DNA of 64,000 bases from Trametopsis cervina (taxonomy: Eukaryota > Basidiomycota > Agaricomycetes > Polyporales > Irpicaceae): NCBI GenBank assembly GCA_022385755.1, contig MU278375.1, forward strand, positions 62,001 through 126,000. Reading direction: 5' to 3'. The notes below the pieces were generated by a model. It searched no databases. It was not told the DNA's origin and saw nothing but the letters and a program-made list of their open reading frames with translations. A program made the position numbers and the translations under genes. This document shows, piece after piece, positions 23,621 through 33,400 of this stretch (position 1 is the stretch's first letter; each line of letters starts with the position of its first letter).

Positions 23621-24004
23621 TTGTGCGCGGGCGATTGGATGGGCGATTGGATGCCTGGTTTGAGCGAGCGAGGGGGGTTGGTGGGGAGGTCTTCCAGCTT
23701 GTGGTGTGCTGAGGATGAGGATGATCAGTTCATGAATCCGCACAGCAGTCAGCACAACACAAGCACTGACGATATGATAGGACAGGCTGAGTCTTACCTC
23801 CGACTCATAAATTAATTAACGGCTTCGTTCATCATCTTCATCCCATCTTCATCTTAATGACTGAGCAATGACAGAGCACACACTCTATCCAAATCGAAAT
23901 CCAAAAGCGCTACGCAGTGCGCAGTCTGCGTCTCTTCCTCGCTCCCCGCCCGTTCTGCCAACGGGAGGCGAAGAACGAACAAACGCGCCCGCGGATATCG
24001 AATC

Positions 24005-24244
24005 ATGCAAACTTATCTTCCCCATGCAAAGCATGTACGTCATCTATTCATGTATGCCGATCGTAGGTTTGCAGTCGATCCGTATTTCCCATTCATTGTT
24101 TTCAATCAACTTCAAATCCGTGGAAGTTCTTATGGTGGATATGCGATGACAGAAAGATCAAACGTAGAGACAGTGGCCCAAAAACTGTTATCTATCGATG
24201 ACAAGGCCTTAGACGCTATCATCTGGAAAATCTCTCTTTCCTAG
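24005..24244 (+). pseudogene. Helitron protein, N-terminal fragment
   Basis: Eighty codons read HLFMYADRRFAVDPYFPF, then IVFNQLQIRGSSYGGYAM, ending DDKALDAIIWKISLS. This matches the Helitron-like N domain pattern (yaDrRF..d.yFPF..FN..Qi), which normally sits directly before the segment opening the large frame at 30470 (RPETDAERACFEV). The frame stops at TAG 24242 where AT-rich foreign DNA begins. It is therefore the detached 5' part of the same Helitron, split by a 6.2-kb insertion. The start of the protein upstream of about 24005 is not visible. Confidence 0.65.
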
Positions 24245-24749
24245 AATAGTGTTAGAATAGTACTATCACACCTAATAGACTGCTATATTGCCTATGCTCC
24301 CATTAATCATTCTATTTCATGACTATTCTAAAAGTGTCTATTATCTCATTAATACTTGATTAACTAGGGTTATATAGTAAGTGAGTAGGTGATTTAAATC
24401 AACTCAAGATTTTTAGAAATCAGATGTTAGACCTGCTCAGTACAAGTTACTGAATGTCAGTCATGGTTCATATCATAGAACAAGTTTTTTTGTGTAGTAA
24501 GTACATGTATTTGGAGATTAACTAAGTTACTTGGGCATCTATGTACTCATGTATGATAGTGTGATCCTCTCCTCCCTGGCCACCTGCATGGCTCTCTTAA
24601 TGCATCTTTCGTCCAAGGGTTTGCGTCCTTGAGCTGCCCTTGCGTCTCTTCTCACAGCCCTCTGGTCACCCGGGAGCGAGTGTGGAGGTCATTGCTGGGT
24701 TTTCTTGACATCGTGCGACTACTCTCTCAGAGCCGTCTCGATGTCGCAT

Positions 24750-25700
24750 GACCCTTGCTTTTGTGTGTTCTGCTTGCACGGCTCTTGCTGGGGTGTTTCG
24801 TCCCTACGTGGTCCTCGCTGGATTGCCCTGTCCTTGCGTGGTCCTTGCTGGGCCGTCTCATCCCTGCGTGGTCCTCGCTAGGTTGTCTTGCCTGGTTGCC
24901 TCATCCTCGCCGGGTCGTCTCACTCGGTTGAGACATAGATGTCGTGCTTGCAGTGTCTCGTCCTCGTGTGGCCTTTGCTGGGTCGAACGGTTTCTGAATG
25001 GTGCTCGCTGGGTCGCCTTGTCCTCACGTAGCCCTCGCGGGGTCGTTCCGTCCTTATGCTGTCCCCCCTGCAGTGTCGTCGGCCATGTTGGCATTGTCCT
25101 GTCGTTGTGTTATCCTCGCTGGCCCCTCATCCTCGCGTAGTCCTCCGTCTGTCGTCTTGGCTCCGTGCGGTCCTCTCCCGGTCCTCTCGTCGTCATACTC
25201 GCGCTCTCCATGCATCGTCTCATGGTCATGCGCCCTCACTGGACCGATGTCGTATGGCAGCTGTCCCTGCAGCGACCTGTTGTCGCGTCCCCTCACGGCC
25301 CTCGCTGGGTCGTGTTGTCCCCGTCTTGGCTCCGTGCGGTTCTCTCCCCGTCCTCTCGTCGTCATGCTTGCCGTGCGGTCCTCTCCCGGTCCTCTTGTCG
25401 TCATACTTGTGCCCTCCCTGCATCGTCTCTTGGTCGTGCGCCCTCACTGGACCGGCTTGTCGTCACGTCCCCTTGCGGCTCTTGCTGCGTCGGTTCGTCC
25501 CCTCGCGGCCTTTGCTGTGTTGTGTTGTCCCCGCGCGGTCCTCGCTAGGTCGTCTCATCCCGCGAGGTCCTCGCTTGGTTGATTTGTCTTTGTGCAGTTC
25601 TCCCTCGGTCGTCCTGTCCCCGCGCGATTCCCGCTGAATTGTTTTGTTGTCGTTTGGCCGCCCTTCCTATGTTGTGCCGTTGTCGCGTGCCCCTTGCTGT
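24750..25700. repeat. degenerate minisatellite, 30-bp unit
   Basis: About 30 imperfect copies of a unit containing GTGGTCCTCGCTGGGTCGTC follow each other head to tail. Some units are 29-31 bp, and longer variants of about 38-60 bp are mixed in. A higher-order duplication is visible: the block ending GCGCCCTCACTGGACCG occurs at about 25150-25243 and again at about 25370-25455. Because the unit is near ten codons and stop-poor, several frames stay open on both strands; none shows a known domain. Confidence 0.8.
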
Positions 25701-26035
25701 AGCTGCTGGCGATTGCGCCACCCTCATTGGATATTCTCATCGTCGCGTGGAAGGGAAGTAGCAGTGTGAAGAAACGGGTAGGTAAAGAGTCAGCAAACGG
25801 GGTGTTAGGGTGAAGTCGAGCACAGGCGCAGGCACTCAAGCAAGCCATCACGTGACACCGCGGCCGCAGCGAAGTTGTCGTTCATTAAACATTTCCTGTG
25901 CTCTCCCTCCATCCTCCTGTGCTCTCCCTCCATCCTCTTTGCCCCCTTCGCTTTTTTTCCTCTTGGTCCCCCTCTTCCTACAACACCTCTGACCTGACCG
26001 CTAGCTAACCGATTCAAAGTGTTGCAAATACTCAC

Positions 26036-27676
26036 CCATGGGCCGCGCTGAAGATGAGCCACTCACTCTGGCGCTCGTGCCGCTCATTGGCAAGACGGAC
26101 GAGCAGCGCTCACGCCACCTGTGCAACAAGGACAAGGCATACTGCATCAGCAACGAGGTCGACTCACAGCTTCGTGGTGGGGGCGCCGTGCTCGGGGGAA
26201 AGGAGGGGTCGACCAAGGTCTAGTTGCATGGGCAGAGCAACAGCGGTGTGTTCTCTCCCCTCTCTTTCCCTTTTCCTGCTCACCCGTTCCCTGACATAAT
26301 GTAATGCGTCGCTCGACGCGGAGAGCAGTGAGCTCTACGGTGAGCTCCTTGATGCGCGCGTCGTGCTGCTCGGCGTTGAGGAGCTCGCGCGCAAGGGCCG
26401 CTTCTACCTGCTCGCGCTCGCGTCGCACCCGTTCTGCGTCGTCGACCTCGCGCTGGGCCTTCTCCTGCTCGCGTTCTGAGCGTAGGACAGAGAGCTCCTC
26501 CTCCAACGCACCGATACGCGCGTCGCGGTCCGCCGCTGCGTCTTGCAATGCGCGTTCTCGCTCGTCCCACGCAGCTTGTCTGTCGGCCTCTTCCGCGGTA
26601 TGCCGTTCGTCGTTGGCGTCGCGATCAGCCAACACCTGCGCCAACTGCTCTTCGAGTGCCTTGATCCGTTTCTCCCGCTCTGCACTGATTGCTGCCAAAG
26701 CGTTCTCCCGCTCAGCCAGCGCCGCAGTCCTCTCTCGCTCTTTCCCAACCTGGCGTTCGAGCTCGGCGTCGTGCTCGGTACGCATCTGGGAGATTTCCTC
26801 TTCGAGAGACGCTATACGTGCATCGCGTTCCGCCATGGTCTGCTGTTGTTGAAGAGCGGTTTCTGTCTGCGCTTTAACACTTTCCTCCTGCGCCACTTCC
26901 AGCTGCGATATCGTCGCTCGGTGTTCTTCGAGCTGACGTTCGCTTTCCTCCCGTAGCGCCATGAAGTCCCGCTCAAGAGACTGAATTCGAGCTTCGTGGT
27001 CGTTAGTGGAGTCAGAGAACGCCTTCTCCCGTGCAGCCATTATATGATTACAATCGAGGTCCTCGAGTTCCCGTTGCCTTTGAGCTTCCTCCTGCTCACG
27101 ACGGATGTCTGCCAGTTCTTGCTCGAGCTGGCGAATACGTTCATCTCTGTTCTCTGTCTGAGACACCAAATCAGCCAATGTCTTCTCATAGTTCTCGCCT
27201 TGTAGGGCACAGGACTTTTGCTCTTCTTCTTTTTCAGCTCGTAGCGCTGTTAGCTCTTCCTCCATCGTCGCAATTCAAGAATCTTGGTCCGCCTTCTCCT
27301 GCACATGCGCAAGATCCTGGGCCTCGTCACGAGCCCTGCGCTCTGCCTGTTCTGCGTCCCGAGCTTCCTTCTCTTGCGCTAGTTCCGACCGGATCGCCTG
27401 CAGCTCGTCTTCCAGAGCTTGAATCCCTGTATCACGCTCAGAAATGGCCTCCGTTTGTGAGGCGGAAAACTCGGACTCCTTGGCCCGGATCTGCTCTAAC
27501 TCGCATTCCAGCTCGTGTATCCTCGCGTCACGGGCAGTCACATCCCGTTCCCTCTCGCTTGCGGCCTCTGTCAGAGCACGTTCACGGAGGGCCTGAGCTT
27601 CCTCTCGGTCTACCTTTGCGGCCTCTCGTTCACGTGTGCACTCGTCCAACTGGCGCGTAATATCTTCCCGTTGCAT
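26036..27676 (-). pseudogene. coiled-coil protein gene with an in-frame stop
   Basis: From ATG 27676 (MQREDITRQLDECTRERE) the frame encodes about 460 residues of nearly uninterrupted heptads with recurrent units such as ERDARIASLEEEI and DRDARIGALEEEL. At 27277-27275 a TGA falls exactly where the repeat expects Arg (ADQDS-stop-IATMEEEL), so a CGA to TGA change probably broke the gene. The frame continues unchanged to about 26300. Possible downstream exons follow after splices, e.g. 26108-26036 reading VRLANERHERQSEWLIF. Long coiled coils of this type occur at the ends of several Agaricomycete proteins; the rest of this one is not found. It lies inside the insertion that splits the Helitron. 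Confidence 0.6.
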
Positions 27677-27699
27677 CCGCACAGATTCCAGCACGCCTA

Positions 27700-28338
27700 C
27701 GTGTTGCCCTCGTTGACCCTTGTCCGCCCTTGTCCGCCCTTGCCCGCCCTTGCCCGCCCTCTCCGCACGCCCCCCGCCTCGATACCTGTGCCGCCGCTTG
27801 TCTGCGTCCACCCTCACTACCCTCTCCTCACACCCCTCGCTTCGTGACGCGCGCTCTCTTCTGCTGCAAGCACACGCGCCACTTTCGTTAGCATTAATCT
27901 GCCCTCGGGTAAGTGGTGTGCATAGTGAGTATGATAGGAAAGAGATCTGTAGGGAAAACAAAGAGGGGATAGCTATTGCTGGTAGTAAAAGAAGTAATAT
28001 CAACTTGGTGAGCAGGCCGGCAAGCAGCAGGTTACGATTCCTGAGGCCTTTATATGTCTTAAGATATTTTCAACAAATCAAGCAACTGTTTCTGCTTTTT
28101 TATAGATAAAAATGATTACTTTACAGTTAATTTGTAGACTGTGGGAAAAAGACATGCCAATGTGAATAATGTGCGCTTATGTAATCTGATGTCATCACTA
28201 CAAACCATTTTGCTGTAGCTATATTATTAAGCTCAGAAAGCGTCAAACATAGCCAAAGCATGGGATTTTAAGAGTGTCATGACTTTAGAAGTGCAAATAA
28301 AGATATATAAATGGTTCTATAGGCTGTTCAGAATTTAA
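27700..28338. other. transition from GC-rich core to AT-rich DNA
   Basis: A short tandem of CCGCCCTTG units (27719-27765) is followed by AT-rich DNA with no gene. Bases 28160-28250 match 29590-29675 (see repeat). Confidence 0.5.
28160..28250 (+). repeat. dispersed repeat, copy 1
   Basis: GTGCGCTTAT.TAATCTGAT followed after about 30 bases by TTGCTGTAGCT.CATTATTAAGCTCAGAAA-like sequence recurs at 29590-29675. The two diverged direct copies flank the assembly gap, consistent with an AT-rich element duplicated on both sides. Confidence 0.6.
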
Positions 28339-29043
28339 NNNNNNNNNNNNNNNNNNNNNNNNNNNNNNNNNNNNNNNNNNNNNNNNNNNNNNNNNNNNNN
28401 NNNNNNNNNNNNNNNNNNNNNNNNNNNNNNNNNNNNNNNNNNNNNNNNNNNNNNNNNNNNNNNNNNNNNNNNNNNNNNNNNNNNNNNNNNNNNNNNNNNN
28501 NNNNNNNNNNNNNNNNNNNNNNNNNNNNNNNNNNNNNNNNNNNNNNNNNNNNNNNNNNNNNNNNNNNNNNNNNNNNNNNNNNNNNNNNNNNNNNNNNNNN
28601 NNNNNNNNNNNNNNNNNNNNNNNNNNNNNNNNNNNNNNNNNNNNNNNNNNNNNNNNNNNNNNNNNNNNNNNNNNNNNNNNNNNNNNNNNNNNNNNNNNNN
28701 NNNNNNNNNNNNNNNNNNNNNNNNNNNNNNNNNNNNNNNNNNNNNNNNNNNNNNNNNNNNNNNNNNNNNNNNNNNNNNNNNNNNNNNNNNNNNNNNNNNN
28801 NNNNNNNNNNNNNNNNNNNNNNNNNNNNNNNNNNNNNNNNNNNNNNNNNNNNNNNNNNNNNNNNNNNNNNNNNNNNNNNNNNNNNNNNNNNNNNNNNNNN
28901 NNNNNNNNNNNNNNNNNNNNNNNNNNNNNNNNNNNNNNNNNNNNNNNNNNNNNNNNNNNNNNNNNNNNNNNNNNNNNNNNNNNNNNNNNNNNNNNNNNNN
29001 NNNNNNNNNNNNNNNNNNNNNNNNNNNNNNNNNNNNNNNNNNN
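28339..29043. other. assembly gap (705 N)
   Basis: A run of unknown bases; its real size and content cannot be judged. It falls inside repeated AT-rich DNA, a likely reason for the break. Confidence 1.
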
Positions 29044-29049
29044 TCTACA

Positions 29050-29107
29050 TAGCCCAGTGGTTTACTGACTTCATTTTGTTCAGTCCCAAGGCTGCTGGTT
29101 CAACTCC
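29050..29107 (+). repeat. tRNA-like Pol III promoter (SINE-like head)
   Basis: An A box TAGCCCAGTGG (29050-29060) and a B box GGTTCAACTCC (29097-29107) both match the Pol III consensus. The T-arm folds with a 5-bp stem (GCTGG/CCGGC) and 7-nt loop. The sequences that should form the acceptor stem do not pair, and the 5' edge touches the gap. It is therefore more likely the tRNA-derived head of a SINE-like element than a working tRNA. Confidence 0.5.
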
Positions 29108-29149
29108 GGCTCAGGCCATTTAATTCACCTAAGCATGTTTACATCACGT

Positions 29150-29185
29150 CGTGTCGAAGCGCCAGCATGTTGGCGCTTCGACACG
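29150..29185. repeat. perfect 15-bp hairpin
   Basis: CGTGTCGAAGCGCCA (29150-29164) and its exact reverse complement (29171-29185) enclose the six-base loop GCATGT, 43 bp downstream of the tRNA-like B box. Confidence 0.85.
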
Positions 29186-30469
29186 AGCTGAGGGCATTAG
29201 GATGACACTGGACGGTCTTTGTTTGGGCTTATTTGGTCTTTTTGGCCTTGTTTTCGCTCAAAACACCTGCAGAGCATCCAATAAAATCCGGAAAAATCTG
29301 GAAAAATCGCCAGAAATTCTGGAAGGCTTAGTAACCCCATGTCACATGATCACATCACTCTCCCACGGTCATGTGATCTCGCAAATTGCGTTCTTTTGCA
29401 ACCAAATGCACAAAATGCTTTCTACAGAGTTTAATAAAATGCGGAAAAATGCGCTAAAATGGGCACACATCATCTAATACATGTGAGCACATGTCTGAGA
29501 TGTCACATGGCTGTCATAACTTATCTATTGAGCGAAAGGCAGACATGTAAAGGTGTAGACAGACCGTGGGAGTTTGACTTCCCAAAATGGAAGGTGTGCG
29601 CTTATCTAATCTGATCCTCCTACCATGCATGGCATTGCTGTAGCTGCATTATTAAGCTCAGAAAACACAAAATACTCGAAAAATATGGACAATGCAAGCT
29701 TTCAAAAGCCATAAAACAGCACTGAGGCATGGAATACACTTCAAATGAGGGGGGCTCTTGGCTAGAAGTGTTTTATGAGCCAAACCGAAGCCCATCAAAG
29801 TTGGGCGCGTATTTCCCAAAAAGGGCATATGTGTTTCCCATCTTCTGCTCTCAATTCTGCATGGTTTCCTTAATCAAGGTGACCACAGTGTAGCTCAATG
29901 TCATGACTACATGTGGATATATAACTTGCTGGGAAACTCTGACATGGGGAGGCTGTAAAAATCGAGGAAGTTCTGTAGTCTCAAATAAGCGCTCAACTAC
30001 ACAAATTGCTAATGGGTCAATAACTGCTACAATTGCCATCAAAACCATACACAATGGTAACAAAATAAGCTTATAAAAGTGTATTCCAATCAAAATTCCC
30101 ACGCATAGGGACAAAAATGTCACTGTCGCAAGATGTCAAGGTGCCAAGTGTTATTGGAACGATTCTACTTCGTACCTCAGGAATCGTAATATGTAACACA
30201 TAGAACAATGCATTACTTGTTCACTAATGATCTTTAAGACTGATTATGGTTCTAATATTCCTGAATGCTGCAAGTAATTTTTTTGAAAGTCCACTATTCA
30301 TGTATAAATAGGACTACTAAGTGATTTGATAACTCTTCTTAGCCCTAAAATAGTAAAAACACCGTCAGACACCTTTCTAAGTAGGGTTATTGCCCCTAAC
30401 ACCCTATTGGCATTATGTAACACTAACATAGTGCTATATAGACCTATATAGGGTAGACGATTTTTCCAG
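29186..30469. other. AT-rich repeat DNA without genes
   Basis: Short frames occur (e.g. 29151-29477) but none looks coding. Copy 2 of the dispersed repeat lies at 29590-29675. The region ends immediately before the large Helitron frame. Confidence 0.55.
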
Positions 30470-33400
30470 ATGATTATTGCTCGGGGCAGTGATGGCACTT
30501 TTGTCCGTCCGGAGACTGATGCTGAACGCGCATGCTTCGAAGTTATCCAGCTTATTGACCAAGTTGGCAATTACGTACCAGGTTCCGCTGCAAACCGGAA
30601 ATTCCAACGCAACGAGATAAAATCCATGATTATCCAGAAAGGAGTGCCGTTCTGGTTCATCACGTTTTCACCTACGGACTTCAAAAGTCCGCTGTGTTTA
30701 TACTACTGTGGTATGAAAATAGATCTATTTGCAGATCAACAAGTGCTCCCTGAACATCATAAACGAATGTTTGCTATTGCGAACAACCCTGTCGCGTGCG
30801 CGAGATTTTTCGACCGTGTTGTCTCGACATTTCTCACGGAAATCTTGTGTTATGGTAAATCTGAGAGAGGCTTATTTGGTCCTACTGAGAGTTATTATGG
30901 TACAGTTGAGTCACAAGGCCGCCTCACTCTTCATCTGCACCTTCTCATTTGGGTCAAGCACGCGTTATCCCCTCAGGCGGTACGTGACAAAATACGTGCA
31001 AGTGAAGCATTTGGTAACGAGTTTGTGCAATGGTTGGAATCATGTCATCAAGGTGGTTATAGCACAGGATCAGAGGCCGATATTGCGGCCCACGTTGCAG
31101 CGATGAAACCAAATCCAACTGAGGGTTTTCCGTCAATGCCACCGCTGAGCATGACCGACGCACAGTTAGAGACTTGGCTACAGGATGTACGCCGGCTTAC
31201 AGATTGCATTGTATATTTATCTAACAGACATGGTCGTGGGCATGACAAAGGTTGCCTTCGTGGCACGCCCCCTAATACATACTGTAGGGCTAATTTCCCC
31301 CGTGCTTTATATCCAGAAAGCGTTGTCGACTGGGTCACTGGAAGTGTGCAGCTGCGTCAGACAGAAGAGTGGCTGAACACGTTTAATATAACATTGACAT
31401 ATTTACTACGGTGCAATACAGATGTAACCTGTCTGCTTTCGAGTACCCAGGTTCGCGCTATTATTGCTTATGTTACGGACTATGTCACAAAAAGCTCGTT
31501 GAAAACGCATGCTGTGTTCGAAACTATCAAGGCTGTCCTTGATCGCAAAACAGAAATACTTAACACTCACCCCTCTGCCTCCGATGCTGCACGCGCTGTG
31601 CTTGTTAAAATCGTTAATGGTTTGACTGCGAAATCCGAATCTCCCGGCCCCATGACATGTGCGTACCTGCTTGGGCAGCCGGACCATTACACTCCTGAAA
31701 CATTTCGCGTTTTCTATTGGTGGCCGTTCACGAAGCACGTTCATGATACTGCTTTTACTTCGCCGGGGGATGTATCGCAAGATGTTCGCTCAGAGAAGGT
31801 GATATTAGGCTACAAAGAAGGCCGTGTTATTGGTCGTAATCATATGCAAGATTACACTTGTCGCCCATCTGCATTTGAGAAGTGGTCGTTGTACGACTAT
31901 ATGCGTGAGACAGAGGTGAAGAAGCTCTCTTCGAAAGATCGTAAATCCCTGCCCTTAACTGCACAAGCGTTTCCTGCGCGGTATGTTTCGTGCGAGTCTG
32001 AAGATACAGTCAGCGATGTAGGGTCGAACGATGACAGCAGTAGTGTTGAAGGTGACCACAACGAGTCCAGCGGTGCAGCGCACGTAGGGTACTACTGTCT
32101 CACTTCCGAACATCCTTTGCATAACACTCACGGCGTTTTTATGGCCAAAAAACGCGACCACTTGTTGCTCAATTTTGTAGGTGGTACATTGCCTCGACGA
32201 GATCAGGGTGACCATGAGGCTTATTGTCGCGCTATGCTTACCATGTTCGCACCCGAGGGCTGGCGATCAGGTATTGATTTGAAGGCAGATGACCGTACTT
32301 GGACTTCAATATTCGAAGATGCACAGTTTGCTCCAAGCCACCTCGCTATTATGGAAAACATGCACTTATTGTATGAATGCTACGATGCGAAGCATGATTG
32401 GGCTGCACAGCGTCGTCAGACAGGCACGGGCGTTGGTGCAGGCATTGACGTACCGAACATACCTGATGAGGCGTTGGAAGAAATTCACCGGTATGGTGAA
32501 GAGTGCGACCTAGTAGGTGAAAGTGTTGATCACGCGCTGTATGAGGCCATTCTTCATGCAACGCCAGACGTGGGACGGAAGACAACTCGTTATATGCAAG
32601 AGTTCAACGAAATGAAATCATTGTTACAACAGCTGACTACTGTTGCGCGTCCACGCGATGGCACACCTGAAGGGCTCGTTGCTGAATATCCACATTTACC
32701 TTCATTTCCTGCTAAAACTGCAACGCAGTGGGATAGTGTGCTCACTTCTTTACGCGACCAAATTTTGGCATTTCGTTCCCGACCGCCTGTCATACCTGTT
32801 AATGAGCAGCCTCCCGCACAAGGTTCCACACAAGCCCCATCATGTCCTTACCACATGAGTGAAGGTACTGTTCACCTCGTCACCAAAGACTGCTTGCAAC
32901 ATGTACAACAAATAGCCCTACGCAATACAACGCAGAGTCTGCATGCTACCATGATCCATTCGGTTATAGACCAATTTACTCTGAATATGGAGCAGCAACG
33001 CGCGTTCATCATCGCCGCGACATACCTGGATCATCAGGACTCCAAAAATTTGCGTATGTACCTGGCTGGAATGGCTGGTACAGGTAAGAGTCAAGTGTTG
33101 AACGCGATAGCGACATTTTTAGATTTGCGACAAGAGCCATACCGCTTTATTGTCATGGCACCCACCGGCAGCGCCGCCGCTCTCATTGGTGGGTCTACGT
33201 ACCACTCCATGTTGGGATTTGGTCAGACCACGGGAAAACAGTCTATGGCTACTTTAGAAAAAGTAAGAGGCAGATTTGCGGGCGTGGATGTCATTTTCTT
33301 GGATGAAATCTCAATGTTTAGTCTGTATGATCTGTATCGTATTAGCGCTCAGCTCTGTAAAGCGCTCAACGCGCCCGACCTATCGTTTGGGGGGCTGGGA

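Larger units (their letters stand above)
24242..30469. mobile_element. composite insertion splitting the Helitron
   Basis: DNA between the two Helitron pieces is unlike them: AT-rich ends (24242-24560 and 28000-30469) enclose a GC-rich core (24600-27900) with a minisatellite and a coiled-coil gene remnant, plus an assembly gap. The ends read TAGAATAGTG on the left and ..ACGATTTTTCC on the right. A short TTTCC is present on both sides, which might be a 5-bp target duplication, but no convincing terminal inverted repeat was found. It may be several nested insertions. Confidence 0.5.

Noticed and set aside
24748..25637. Overlapping long frames through the minisatellite on both strands
   Set aside because: They follow from a stop-poor 30-bp repeat; none has a domain, start context or splice structure.
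29044..29120. Functional tRNA gene
   Set aside because: A and B boxes and the T-arm are good, but the acceptor stem does not pair and the 5' end reaches the gap; better explained as tRNA-derived repeat.
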